Source of the DNA: Viola odorata
Taxonomy: Eukaryota; Streptophyta; Magnoliopsida; Malpighiales; Violaceae
Length of the DNA stretch: 64,000 nucleotides
NCBI GenBank assembly: GCA_963691705.1
Contig: OY829543.1
Span: 48,650,564-48,714,563 of the forward strand
Reading direction: 5' to 3'
Shown: positions 31,237 through 43,121 of the stretch, in pieces
Layout: every line of letters begins with the position of its first letter
Numbering within the stretch: position 1 is the stretch's first letter
Notes under the pieces: model-generated
Told to the model about the DNA's origin: nothing
Databases searched by the model: none
The model's input: the letters and a program-made list of their open reading frames with translations, nothing else
Made by a program: the position numbers and the translations under genes

Positions 31237-34200
31237 TCAAAATCTAGCATGATATAATTTCAATCGAGCGATATTCCAGGAGTTAGGTAAGGGGGTACCG
31301 TCGAGTGTCTCCAGATGGTACGCTCCTCTCCCGACAATTCGGGTAACGCGGTATGGCCCTTCCCAGTTTGGACTGAGCTTTCCCCTACGTTGACCAGTCG
31401 CTCGTTGATCCCTGAGTACCAGGTCACCTTCCTTTAAAAGTTATTCTTTGACACGCCTATTATGATAACGTGCCATCTTTTGTTTATAGTGGGTCATTTT
31501 CAGAAGAGCTTCCTCTTGTAATTCGGGCAGCGCGTCAAGGTTCGCACGCAGCCTTTCCTCATTTAGCTCTTCTCTATAGTAAGCCACTCGTAGGCTCATG
31601 GTACCAATTTCCACGGGCGTGACAGCCTTAGTGCCGAAAGCTAGTGTGAATGGTGTCTCTCCTGTGCTAGTTTTCGTGGTCATGTGGTATGCCTACATCA
31701 CGTACGACAGTTCGTCCGCCCACTTCTTTTTAGATCCCTCTAAGTTCTTCTTAACACCGTTAAGTATGGCTCGGTTTGTCACCTCAATTCCGAATTCCAC
31801 ACATTGGTCTCTAAAGAATTGGCTGGTGAATTCCGTTCCGTTATCGCTGACTAGCACGCGGGGAACCCCGAAGCCAATGATAACTTGGTGTTTGAAGAAA
31901 CGCCAGATTTTTTCTGTTGTAATGCTGGCGACTGCCTCAGCTTCTGCCCATTTGGTGAAGTAATCTACCGCCACAACCATAAATTTTAATTGAGATCTTG
32001 CCCTTGGAAACGGCCCGAGGATGTCAATTCCCCATTTTGCGAAAGGACAGGGAGCGATAAGATCATAAATTTTTGTGGCGGGTTGTCGAGGAATCTTGGC
32101 AAATTCCTGATATTTTTTGCAGGTCTGCACGAAATCATGGCAGTCTTTCCGAATAGTGGGCCAATAGAACCCCAATCTGAAGATCTGTGCAGCCAAAGTT
32201 CCGCCAGATGCATGCATGCCGCAAATTCCTTCGTGGATTTCGCGGAGGGTATGAAGGCCCTCCTATTCCGTTATGCATCTGGCAGCCGGGTGGGAGGAAC
32301 ACCTCCGTATCAACTCTCCGTTGAAGTACGTGCACCGTGCCGCTTGCTTAAGCACCTTTTTCTTCTCAGCGTTATCCGTTGGCAGCTCGTCATGTTTCAA
32401 GTATCTTATAACGGGAATTCTCCAATCATTTTCACTTTCTTCCACATAGAGTGTCGCCTGCTCTTCCATAAAGAAAGACACGGGTAACTCGCGGTAGTAC
32501 ACCCATTTCGGTATGGATGCTTCCGGATTTGCTGCGAGTTTGGCGAGGTTATCCGCTTCAACGTTATCCTCTCGAGGAATATGCTCGAAGCTAACCTGTA
32601 TGCCGCATTTCTTGATTTCTATCAACTCGCGTTTCACCTTAGCCAAGTATTGTACCATGATGGGTTCTCTAGCTTGAGAGTGTCCCAGCACCTGATCTAT
32701 TATCAACTTGGAGTCTCCATAAACGTTTAGCCGCAGATCTCCCAACCTTCCTGAGTCATGAATTCCTTTTATGGAGGCGTTTTTCCCCATCGTGAGTCCG
32801 GCTAATAACGCTTCATACTCCGCGGCGTTGTTGGACAACGGCTGCAAAATCAGGATGGAAAACCGCACACGGATGTCGTGAGGCCCACTCATAAAGATTC
32901 CGGCCCCGGCAAGCTCTTGATTTTTAGCGCCATCCACATAGATGACCCACATGTCAGTGTAGGTTTCGGGGAAAGGGAGATCCAACTCTTCTTTTTCCTT
33001 TTCCGTCAACTCCGTCATTGGGTCTGGCGTAAAGGTACATTCCGCGATAAAGTCCGCCAGGATCTGAGCCTTTATGGACGGTCGGGATTTGTAGTGTAAA
33101 CCATATTGCTCAAGTTCGATAGCCCATACTAGCATTCTCCCCGAGGATTTAGGTTTTCAGAATATCCTTTTTAAAGGTTGATCCGTAAGTACAATGACGG
33201 TATGAGCTTGGAAATACCGATCCATTTTCCGTGTGGCTTGTACCAATGCGAACGTTATCTTCTCAATTCGACCGTATCTCAGCTCGGCATCTTTCAGGAT
33301 GTGACTGATGAAGTATACCAGGCGGTGTGTGTGATTATCATCTCTCACTAGGACTACACTGACCACCTCGTCTGCAACCCCAAGGTATAGGTACAGGATT
33401 TCTCCAGGCTCAGGTCTCGTAAATACCAAGTCAGACGTTAAATACATTTTCAGGCTCGCAAATGCTTCCTCGCATTCTGCATTCCATCCGAAGATAGCTT
33501 TCTTGTGTATAACCTTGAAAAAGGGAGGCACCTCTCCCCTTGCTTAGAGATAAATTGTCCTAATGTGATAACACGCCCTGTTAACTTTTGGATCTCTTTT
33601 ACAGTCCGAGGGGATATCATGTCCTAGATAGCTTTGACTTTTGACGGGTTAGGTTGAATGCCCTTTTGGCTGACCACGTAACCCAAGAATTTGCCTGTTT
33701 GGAAGGCAAACATACACTTTCGAGGGTTCAGCTTCATCTGATATTGCCTCATTACTTCGAAAATTTCCGCCAGGTCGGCCAGGTGCTCTTTGAAGCTTCG
33801 GCTTTTGATTAGTATGTCATCGACATATGCCTCTACATTTCGTCCGATCTGCTTCTCAAAGACATGGTTGGAAGGTGGCTCCTGTATTTTTCAGCCCAAA
33901 GGGCATCACCGTGTAGTAATAAGTGGCCTTGGGAGTGAGGAAAGCAGTCTTCTCTTCATCCTCCTTGGCCATGGGAATTTGATGATACCCCGAGTTGGCA
34001 TCTAACGAGCTCAAATATGCGTACCCGGCAGCCTGATCAACCAGCTGGTCGATCCGAGGGAGTGGGTAACAATCTTTGGGACAGGCATCATTTAGATTTG
34101 TGAAATCGATACACATGCGCCACTCTCCGCTGGGCTTGGGAACCAAAACAGGATTAGCCAACTAGGTGGGATATTGCACTTCTCGAATAAAGCCCGCGTC

Positions 34201-34332
34201 GAGAAGCTTGGCAACTTCCTTTTCGACCGCCATTGCTTTTTCAGCGGAGAAAGCACGTTGTTTCTGTTGGACTGGTCTTGCATCAAGGTTGACATTGAGT
34301 CGGTGTTCTGCCACCTTCCGCGAGATACCAGG
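31237..34332 (-). pseudogene. Element B pol, 3' part (RT to integrase), degenerate
   Basis: On the minus strand this continues B's polyprotein downstream of the element C insertion, from the end of an FAWKPSDMPG-type motif through RT, RNase H, archaeal RNase H and integrase to a stop at 31237. Damage includes a small deletion and frameshift just before the YVDD region (about 33870), stops near 34160, 33540 and 33150, and a 16-codon deletion in integrase. That deletion removes the HPQTNGQA stretch (about 31785), so the D35E spacing is lost. Not functional. Confidence 0.85.
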
Positions 34333-34852
34333 TGATAAGAGTCCGAGAAAAGCTGAGCAGGATCGGCCTGATCTGGGCTGGTCGGGAACACTCTTCCAGG
34401 GTCTTCATCACCTGCAAAGCGCCGGAGGGGGTCTCCGGCGTAAACACTCCGATGCCTAAGTCAGTATGAGTGGTCAAAATGGCAGGGTTTCAGTACGCTA
34501 TCTTAGGCTTACCCTCTTATCAGAATGGGTGGGGGTATTTATAGGTAAAGGAAGGAATGTACCGACAGAGGGTAGGAGCTACCTCCGAGTAGATGTCCCT
34601 GGAGTGGTAGATGTCGTTGGGGTGGCAGGGAGTGATGTCATGCGGAGTGACGTCATGGATGACCTGGGATAGGATACCGCCGTGCGGATGTCGCATGAGA
34701 GCCCCCTTCGCTGATGTCGACCATCCCAGGGTCGCCCTCCAGGCTAGGGGCGGTATGAACAGGGTCTCGTCTCCCTCGGCAGGTATAGTATTCTGGCCTG
34801 GCCACTCGGGGAAGGGGTGGAGATGCCGCTTCAGTGGTATCAATAGTTATCA
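34333..34852 (-). repeat. Element C, 3' LTR (left copy)
   Basis: 520 bp. The minus-strand TATAAATA box is the complement of TATTTATA near 34536. TGATGTCA (34633) and TGACGTCA (34648) are 15 bp apart; the right copies have three such sites. Confidence 0.9.
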
Positions 34853-35084
34853 TATGCCCAACTGAAAATGAGCCCGAGCGTTTACCAAGGGCTATCGCCG
34901 CATCTTCCGTCTTGCCTCCTCAGAGGTTTCTGCATTAATGAGGGCTCGACAGTCGATAAAGGTATATTTTCAAAGCACCTTTTTTCCTGAGTCTATAAAT
35001 AGGCCTTTCATTTTGCACTTGTTTCCATAATTCTCTCAACCTTCTTCACATCTCTCTTCAATTTTCCTCATCTCTTTTCTTTCA
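34853..35084 (+). promoter_or_regulatory. Element C: 3'-LTR-proximal region and ORF1 promoter
   Basis: TATGCCCAACTGAAAATGAG followed by GCCCGAGCGTTTACCAAGG is conserved with A and B. TATAAAT at 34994-35000 precedes the ATG by 91 bp. Confidence 0.6.
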
Positions 35085-35471
35085 ATGGACGAGATCACTA
35101 AGAACTTTCTGCTATCCAAAACCCATACCCTGAGAAATTTGACCCAGGCTGACATCGATTTTTTGGGGTCGTTGAGCACCAAGACTTCGGAGGATATCTT
35201 GGAGCTCCAGGGAATGCTGACTCCCCTGCAGGCTAGGCAGACTGCTGTTACCATGGAGGACTTCAGCCCTGTGGAGAAAGTGGTGAAGCTGTCAGCAGCT
35301 GTCTGTCAAATTCAGCTGCTTATGACAATGCTGCAGCATAGGAAGGACTTGCTGAGGTGCTGCCTGAAGGGCGTGAGGGCCTATTCTTCTGAACTGACCA
35401 CTCTCGCAGATGCCCTGAGAGAAATTCCTTTCTTGGAGTGGGAGGATGATGACGCTGGGTCGAATGCTTGA
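35085..35471 (+). CDS. Element C antisense ORF1 (128 aa), intact homolog
   Basis: It starts MDEITKNFLLSKTHTLRNL. It conserves EDILELQGMLTPLQAR, MEDFSPVEKVVKLSA and MLQHRKDLLRCCLKGV, and ends in the acidic WEDDDAGSNA. Duplicated AATAAA signals lie at about 35554-35563. It is open like its counterparts in A and B. The function is unknown. Confidence 0.72.
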   Translation: MDEITKNFLLSKTHTLRNLTQADIDFLGSLSTKTSEDILELQGMLTPLQARQTAVTMEDFSPVEKVVKLSAAVCQIQLLMTMLQHRKDLLRCCLKGVRAYSSELTTLADALREIPFLEWEDDDAGSNA

Positions 35472-35957
35472 CCCGCGATGGGAATCGTTCTGCCATGCCT
35501 TTCTATGCTCCTCTGGGGCCAGCTTTTGTAACCTCGGGCCTTTAGGCCTTTTAAATAAATAAAATGCTTTTCATGTTGTCTCGCTTGAAAAACAACTTCT
35601 GCTCTCACTAACTATGAGCTTAGTGTCTCTTGGAATTCCATAACTTTATCTGCCTACCTGGCTCATAATGACGATTCTCTCATATCTTAACCGCTCTGAA
35701 TTTATTTTGCGTTGTTTTTCAGTGTTAATGGATTGGGCAACGATTTCGGTGCCTTTTGGTTGGTGCAGACTTTCAACAGTTGCAAAACCAGATCTTTCCC
35801 CCAATAGTTGCTACCCCTGATCCAATTAATTATCTTCGAAAACATGCGAAAAAGGCAGGAACGTTTCCTCGCCTCGGCTATATATAATGGGTCTCTTCCC
35901 CTTTTTTCTTGTTCATCTCTTCTTTTCTTCCTTCTTCTTACTCTGACTGATATCTCC
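35472..35957 (+). promoter_or_regulatory. Element C: ORF1 3' end and ORF2 promoter
   Basis: AATAAATAAAATG follows ORF1. CTTTCAACAGTTGC near 35770 corresponds to the GATTTCAACAGGC of A and B. TATATATAA at 35879-35887 lies about 75 bp before the ORF2 ATG. Confidence 0.5.
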
Positions 35958-36446
35958 ATGGCTGACTCCCATTTTTTGTATACTGCCGCTCGTGATTCTC
36001 CCCTGACTCCTCCAACTTCACCAGATTCTGACAATCCTCCTTTCTCACCTCCCTGGAGGCCTGCCAGGCGTCCTGCTAAGCGCCGGGGTCGCAAGAATCC
36101 GAAGAAAACAAGGAACAAGCCTTTTGAATCTTTCTTTGCCGATTTTGAGCCTCATTATTTCGCATTACGGCAAAAGGATGAGACGTCACCATCTATTCCT
36201 TGCTCTTTTCCCAGGGACAAAACTTCTATGCAAGATGCCGCTTCAGGATTGGTAGCCCCGACCCTGGAGGAGGGCTCCCGCGCTGCTTCAACAGAGGAGA
36301 CTGCTCCCGCGCCAGGTTCTGTGACCAGGCTTGGCCAAAGACCTTTTAGGATCGACGAGCCCTTTCCTTTCTACAATAGTGGGTCACCATCATCTTCGGA
36401 GGATTATGATTACGTCTACGACATACACTGGGCAGACGAGGACTGA
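35958..36446 (+). CDS. Element C antisense ORF2 (162 aa), Pro-rich/basic/acidic
   Basis: It starts MADSHFLYTAARD at 35958; the frame is open further upstream but that part is not conserved. It contains SPLTPPTSPDSDNPPFSPPW, a basic RRPAKRRGRKNPKKTR patch and an acidic tail YDYVYDIHWADED. It is open and matches A and B in layout, which supports real coding despite low complexity. Confidence 0.7.
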   Translation: MADSHFLYTAARDSPLTPPTSPDSDNPPFSPPWRPARRPAKRRGRKNPKKTRNKPFESFFADFEPHYFALRQKDETSPSIPCSFPRDKTSMQDAASGLVAPTLEEGSRAASTEETAPAPGSVTRLGQRPFRIDEPFPFYNSGSPSSSEDYDYVYDIHWADED

Positions 36447-36930
36447 CGATGCCATGTTTTTTTTTTGTTTTTTTTTTAATGAAATAAAATGATGTAACCT
36501 TTTGCCTTTTTCCTTTCATTTTGGTATGATGTCGCTTCATGGGGTAACTGTCGCTGGATAGCCAATTACCACCTCACATGACCATCTTTCTAGCTTTTTG
36601 GTAATTCGCGAATCTTTCCTTCGCAAAATCCGAGGCGCTTGACTTTAAGTTTCCTGTCAGGATCTTTCCACGTGTCCCATTTGCCCCATACGTGTCCTGC
36701 TGTGATAGGTTGTCCTTCTGCCTGGCTTTCAACCGCCTCTTTAAAAGGAAATACGCTCCTTCTTTATACCCTTTTGCTCCTTTTTTATACTTCACAATTC
36801 TCTTCGTTTTTCGCTCGCTCCGAGGAAGTTCTCTCGTTCGCATCCAGACGATCCGCCTGCTAATTTCAGTCTTCTCTCTCAAGGTACTCTGCTCGATCTT
36901 GCTTTGATTTTCCTTTGCTGCTTATCTATT
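36447..36930 (+). promoter_or_regulatory. Element C: ORF3 promoter with paired ACGTGTC boxes
   Basis: CACGTGTC (36669-36676), TACGTGTC (36689-36696), TTTAAAAGG (36740-36748) and CAAGGTAC (36880) lie in the order seen in A and B. AATGAAATAAAATGATG just after ORF2 is a likely polyadenylation region. Confidence 0.62.
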
Positions 36931-38219
36931 ATGCCTCGCACGAGATCTCAATCTAGTTCTTTAGTTATCCCTAGGCCAATTTCTCAATATCCTGAACTTG
37001 ACAACACCCCTAGCATTTTTACTTGCCCCACTGTCTTACGCCTTGAACTGGAAAGCAATAACATTACCTTCCCCAGCGGTTACCGCCCTACTATTCCTTC
37101 TAACACTATGAGTCTCTATAGCCAGCTTTGGGGGACTCGCAGGATACTTTACTTTAAGATGTTTCAATACGGGTTCCGCCTCCCAGTTCATGCCACACTA
37201 AAGCACGTGCTGCGCGAGCATGCACTTAACCCTGCACAGATCACCCCTTCCTCATGGAGCGGCATCTACGCCTTCCTTCGTGCCTGCGAGTTAAAAGACA
37301 TCCTTGTTCCTGTCGCGCCCCACGAAAATAAAAAATTCGCGAGTGTGCAACGAAATTTGGGACCTTACAATGCTCAGCGTAAACAGATGCCTCGCAACAT
37401 GCAATGAAGTCGCCACCCTAATTTGGTTGCTAGGTTTAGGGAACCTTAATCGTCATGGCATAGGAAATATAATAAGTAAAAAAACTAAAGGCACATAAAA
37501 GGGGTCTGGACCCAGACAAAAGGTTCGGGGTCGTATTATGGTCTCGGGAAGATGTTAGGCACCCGAGTCACATCCAAAAACGGTTACCGGTTGATGAGAG
37601 AGGTGTTTTTTAAAAGGTGTTTGATGAAAATGCGTTTTGTTTTGAAAAGGGGGACCCTCAGAGGAATCATCACTTTAGTCTTTTTTATGACCGTGAGGTT
37701 CAGGAATAATTAATCGTTGAACGGGGTTACCATTTGATCGTCTTTCGGACGGGGTTACAGTTTATCAAGACCGATTCATTATTCTTGACCGTAACGTGAT
37801 GAGACTGAATTTTCTGTAAGACTGAATGAGCGCCCTCTTATTTCATCATCGGGCCATGCATGATTAGATTGATTGCTATGTGAACCTATCATGGATTGCT
37901 AACAGAGTACCGATTTAAATGATAGATTTTGAAGTGGAAAAACTAATGTGGGATTGAAAGTCCCCATGTACATGCAGTCAATATATGCGAGAATTTAAAA
38001 TCACATGAGCATGGCATTTTAAGCAACTCTTTAAACACGTTGTTCATGTGGGTTGATTTTAGTTCTAGCAGTTCTATATATCATGCGTACGATTGATATT
38101 TGCGAAAAGCGTTGAATAAATAAAAAGGAATCGAAAGGCGTACTTTCAAGCGAAGCTTGAAATTAAAACCTACAAAATGAGAGTGTTAACGATAGCTTGA
38201 GAAATAAATAAGCAATTTT

Positions 38220-38720
38220 ATGAGTGCGACAATTTAAATGACAGTTGATTGCATATGTAAAATGATGGATTTTACGCATACGAAAGTGAGATGCTGAGTT
38301 TGATAAACAAATGATAACAGTTGATTGTATGCGAAAAATGATAGATTTTACGCATACGAGATTTAAATGCTACGTTGATTGCATGCGAAAAAATGATTGA
38401 TTTTACGCATATGAGATTTAAACGATGACATGATTGCATGTGAAAAATGATTGATTTTACACATACGAGATTTTAGATGCTGTGTTGATTGCATGCGAAA
38501 AATGATTGATTTTACGCATACGAGGATTTAAATGCTACGTTGATTTGCATGTGAAAAATGATTGATTTTACACATACGAGAATTTAAATGCTACGTTGAT
38601 TTGCATGTGAAAAATGATTGATTTTTAAGCATACGAGAATTTAAATGCTAACGTGATTGCATGCAAAAAATGATTGATTTTAAGCATACGAAAATTTTAC
38701 TGCTAACGTGATTGCAAAAA
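38220..38720. repeat. Tandem repeat inside element E, ~55-60 bp unit
   Basis: About nine imperfect copies of a unit containing GATTGCATGCGAAAAATGAT, then TGATTTTACGCATACGAGA and TTTAAATGCTACGT. Copies differ by single substitutions and one- or two-base indels. Confidence 0.8.
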
Positions 38721-38724
38721 AATT

Positions 38725-39170
38725 GAATGCAGTTGACGATTCACAGGGGATTTAAAATAGTTGAGGATTTGCAGAAAATAAAACAATTGATATTTGTGGA
38801 AGAATTTCCAGCAGTTTGCGAAAAATTAAAGCAGTTGATATTTGCCGAAGATTAAAGCAATTTGATATTTGCAGAAAATTAAAACAGTTGATATTTACAG
38901 AAAATTAAACAGTTGATGTTGCGGAAGAATTTCCAGCAGTTTGCGAAAAATTAAAGCAATTGATATTTGCAGAAGATTAAAGCAATTGATATTTGCATAA
39001 AATTAAAACAGTTGATATTTACAGAAAATTAAACAGTTGATATTGCGGAAGAATTTCCAGCAGTTTGCGAAAAATTAAAGCAGTTGATGTTGCGGAAAAT
39101 AATGCAATTGATGTTTGCGGAAAATTAAAACAGTTGATATTTACAAAAAATTAAACAGTTGATAGCGCGA
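38725..39170. repeat. Second tandem repeat block inside element E (AAACAGTTGATATTTGC)
   Basis: A short unit, AAAATTAAAACAGTTGATAT, recurs about every 25-35 bp. It is arranged in a larger period of roughly 130 bp that includes GCGGAAGAATTTCCAGCAGT (about 38930 and 39045). Confidence 0.75.
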
Positions 39171-42100
39171 AAAATAATTATACGAAGCATACGAATTATT
39201 TTTACGGAAAAACGTGATCCGAAGTTTCGGAAAGAATTGAAAATGGGCTGGGCCCAGTTGAAAAAGGAAAAGAAAATTGAAATGGGCCAGGAATAGTTCC
39301 TGGCCCAAGGAAAATGAATTAAACGGTGATGGGCCAAGCCCATCACCAATGCATACGTGAACAATGCCGAGACATGGCACTGTTCGTCTCCGGCTTCCCT
39401 TGCTTGTTTCTTGCGATCTTCGTACCGAGACGCTCGTCTCCTTGACGACGTCTCGACCGTACGAAGCTCGGGTTTTAATTCAAAACACACTGAGTTTAAT
39501 TTCGAAAAAATGACAAAACCGTTAATTATCGAAAACTAATTAATTCGCACAATCTAGCTAACAATTTTTAAAATTGAAGGTATGTATTTAATCTACATCA
39601 TGTATGTGAATTGATAACATAAAAGAAAACAATTTATTTGCTCAAGATCGAGCCTAACGAATTTAAAGAAGAAAATGGCCAAAAAACTGAAAGTGAGCTA
39701 GAGAGAGAAAGCTCACAGGCGAAGCTTGAACTGGACAATCGATGCTCTAAATGAGCTATCAATGAAGAGAGGGAGAGAGAGCAAGGTTTTCTTGCCAATT
39801 TGGTGCCCTTTGAACGTTCGATGGAGGCTTGTATTTATAGCCTTCAAACGCGTGAAGAGAGAGACGCGGCTGTGCTCGTGGAGCCGATCAGTCATGCTGG
39901 CGGGGCTACGGCCGTGAGGTGGAGGGTCTAGGGTCGAGGGTGATGATGAATGAAGGGACATGAAACGGTTAGAGGCGGGGCTACGGCCGTTGATCTGCTT
40001 CGCTGCTGTTCACGTCCATGGTGCATGTGCACCATGGTTGATTAAATAGTCAACCGTTGATCTGGTTGACTATTTCTAGTTGACCAGATCAACGGTTGTG
40101 ATCAACTTGATTTTTATTTTATTTAAAGGGCCTCGAGCCGAGTCCTGCGAGCAATCGTGCAGACTTTTCGAACCGAAGGTACCTGCGCGTAGAGAAAAAT
40201 ACGCCGAGTCTAACCATATACAGCGAATAATGAAAATTTCTCGTTTGACGTGTTTATTTTCTCGTTCAAAAGCGTGAAACGCGCGAACGGAAAAATAAAA
40301 ACGTTACGCCGAAAATTACACGAATCGTTGTGGACCGTTGCGACCAGAAAAAAAACTAGCAACTAGTTGATGGAAAACTTTTTAAAGTCGAGCTATTGTC
40401 CGAGCGAACTTACTCGGGTCCAATAAAAGCTCGAATGAAAAATAATAATAAAATAATAAAAATACTAAAAAATGTGTGAAAATACAAAAAAGTCCTAAAA
40501 TTCATGTGACGACCTAAAACGAAGAAAAAACTAGCAAATGACTGCCGGATAGTCAAAAATGTGGTTTTTAAGGCTAAAAATAAAATTGATAATAATAATG
40601 AAAATACATGCCGAAAAATTAAAAATGCGATTTCGAAAGCTGACGATGCTAACGATGATGCCAAAAATGCTACGAAACATCTAAAAATGCTAGTGACAGT
40701 AGACCAACTGAAGATGACTGTAAATTAACTAAATAACAGAAATGCTAAAATCAATTAAAAATGGCGTCAAAATTCGGGTATCAACAGTTCCCTCCGTTGC
40801 TTTGTTTCGCAAGTTCTTGAATCTGGTCTTTCACGATGGCTTTATTAATATCGTTCCAAGGTGGGATGATGCCCTAGTGGGGCCTTTTTGGCAAAAATTT
40901 CAAGGATTTGAGGAGAGCGTCGAAGACTGGAAGAGCGGTTTCTTCGTTATCGAACTACCCTCTCGTCTGTGGCGCTCTGACTTCAACCTGGAAGTTGTTA
41001 ACTGGGTGAAGCTGAGGGTTGTGTCTAGGGAAGAATTAGGCCAGGCCAACGCTCTATTGGAGATGGAGTCATCCTTCCAGATTCGAAACTTTGCCTTGTA
41101 CAGGCCTTTATCTGAGTGTATCATAGGTGAGCTTTTGAGCTTTGCCGCTGTCTTACTTACACCTTACTTACTAACATGACTTTTCGCAGGAGAGACTGTC
41201 GCTCATCCGCTTTTCGACGGTGACGCTTCTCACAAAGTTGTCCCGCCTCCAACAACTGCTCCCTTTACTTCCGCTGGGGCTCAAGCTGATCACCGTATGC
41301 CCATAAAGAAAAGAGCTTTAAACGCGACTCTTCCGAGGGAGAGCGGTTCCTACCTCTATACTTCCTGCTTCATGGAAAACTGGTTACCTAGTCGAAAGAA
41401 GAGGTCCAGCTCTGGTTCGCCAGTAACTGAGACAAGGATTTTCTCCTACGGAGTCGAGGACATGGAGGACATAGATACAGAGCTGAGTCTCCGCCCGACT
41501 TCCACGGCTCAACCAAAGAAACTAAGGGAGGCGAGCGAGGCTCCAATGGCAAGGACGGCTGCTCGATTCCCCCTTGCAAATGCTATAACCGTCGCCGCCT
41601 CCCACGCTGTCGTTTCTCCTGACATCACTAAGGAGGATGCCGCTTCACTGGGTGACACTTCCTCGACTCTGGGGTCGGCTGCCCCCAACAAGGTTTCTGC
41701 TGCCACAATGATGTCGCCGTCCACTACAGACTCCGCTTTAGTCATGGAGCCTCCTCACTCGCCCATTGGCTCCTGCATTCCTGACGTGGCCTCATTAGTC
41801 CCAAGTGGCCCCGGTTCTTTTCGCTCTCCTCCGAAGTCCCCTTGTCCATTATTTCTTACTTCAATTCGAGACATTGGGAGCTCAGGCGGTATCTCCGCCC
41901 CTTCCTTTGTTGCTGATCTCTCCCCTGACGGGCCTCAAGGAGCCCCTTCTCACCGGCTAAATTTGTCAAAATTTGGGACTGACGGGCTCCGTGCCTTAGG
42001 TATATCGGACCCTTTGTCGCAAGATCAGCCCACAGCTCTCTTGGCCTGCGAGATGTTTCGCGCCCCTGAGGACGAGAGTAGGCTACTGCAACTCCCTCCT

Positions 42101-42577
42101 GAGGTTCAGCACGTGCACGTCATGAATAGCTGTCTCACTGCCTTTCGACAGCTTCACTACTACATCAAGGCCCGTGGTACCCAATCTCAAAACCCTGGTG
42201 CCCTAGCAAAGGTAGAGGAGTTGACGCGACTCCAAAAACGCACTCAGGCCGAACTGCACGAGTGCCACGCTGACCTTGCTCGGGAAAGGTCTAGAGGAAA
42301 GGCCCAGGTTGAAGCTTTGGAGGCTGAGTTGGTCGCTGAAAAGAAGAAAAATTCTTTCCTCCTTGAAGAGATATCATCCCGCGATGCCGGTCTGACAAAA
42401 GCCTCCTCGAAAGTGGCTTGGTGGAAGAAGAAAACTGAACAAACCTTTATCACTAGGTTCACAGATCAGTGTCGCGGTAGGGTCGTTGATCCCACTGAGG
42501 TCGCCAAGTATGCCTCCGCAAAGATGAAAGAAATCGATGAGAGCCAAGAGGGCTTCCTCTCCTCCGAAGGGGAGTAA

Positions 42578-43121
42578 TGAGACGGCGCCCACGCGGGGCC
42601 CCTTCGATGTCGCTTGATTGGGGTGTCGCTTCTTTACTTACTCCCTTGCTGTATAAATTTCCCTATTTGGACTTTCATGTCGCCTCCTTGCTTGTAATTA
42701 ACTAATAAATCTTGTGTTCTTGACCAAATAATACATGTACCGTGACGATGTCGTCCTTTTTCACTTGCCGCTTGTCTACTTTTTCTTCGCGCTTGGGTTC
42801 TCATATACCGTGGCATTGCAACTTGCCTCTCTTTTGCCCTAGGTTTTGCTGCCTTTTTCAGAGCATTTAATGCTCTGACTCCTTTTGTTTGATACAAAAG
42901 AGACAGTCATGATGTTCTAAGCCCACGTGTCCTCAAAGGGGAGTGATAGGGGAATAGCGGGCCTGAACATGTCTTTTGTTACCTCTTTCTTTAAAAAATG
43001 AACAAGAAGGAAAAGAAAACGCAACTCCTCTTCTTCCTTCTACGATCCGCCGCCGCCCGAGTGCCTCGATCTTCTTCTCAAAAAAGGTATCTTCTATTTT
43101 ACTCTTCGCTTAACCTTACCC
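42578..43121 (+). promoter_or_regulatory. Element C: ORF4 promoter with palindrome module
   Basis: GAGCATTTAATGCTC (42861-42875), TCATGATG (42907-42914) and CACGTGTC (42924-42931) match A and B in order and spacing. A TTTAAAAAA box is near 42990, and an AAGGTA-type motif lies about 38 bp before the ATG. Confidence 0.68.

Larger units (their letters stand above)
37311..40786. mobile_element. Element E: 3.48 kb probable solo LTR
   Basis: It begins TGTCGCGCCCC and ends GGGTATCAACA, TG...CA ends with a TGT/ACA inverted repeat, flanked by the exact 5-bp TSD GTTCC (37306-37310 and 40787-40791). It has no gag or pol and no long frame. It holds GAAGTCGCCACCCTAATTTGG near its left end and two internal tandem-repeat blocks. 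Size, ends and TSD fit a very long LTR, as in Ogre-like Tat elements, left by LTR-LTR recombination. A non-autonomous element without recognisable LTRs is the alternative. Confidence 0.65.
36931..42577 (+). pseudogene. Element C antisense ORF3, frame intact apart from the element E insertion
   Basis: Exon 1 runs 36931-37310 and resumes at 40792-41126 after element E (one GTTCC copy is the target duplication). The intron is 41127-41189 and contains TTACTAAC. Exon 2 is 41190-42577. With E left out the frame is continuous, about 700 codons. The PF04195-like domain is split inside the ...DILVPS... segment; before it are KMFQYGFRLPVH and LNPAQITPSSWSGIYAFL, and after it IVPRWDD and GFEESVEDWKSGFF. 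Exon 2 carries FMENWLPSRKK, LNLSKFGTDGLRALGISD and a coiled coil ending AWWKKKT. The 3.5 kb insertion should prevent a full product, so this is a recently disrupted copy. Confidence 0.8.

Noticed and set aside
38220..39170. Possible centromeric or telomeric satellite
   Set aside because: The arrays are short, degenerate and confined within element E's bounds, so they are internal repeats of that LTR.
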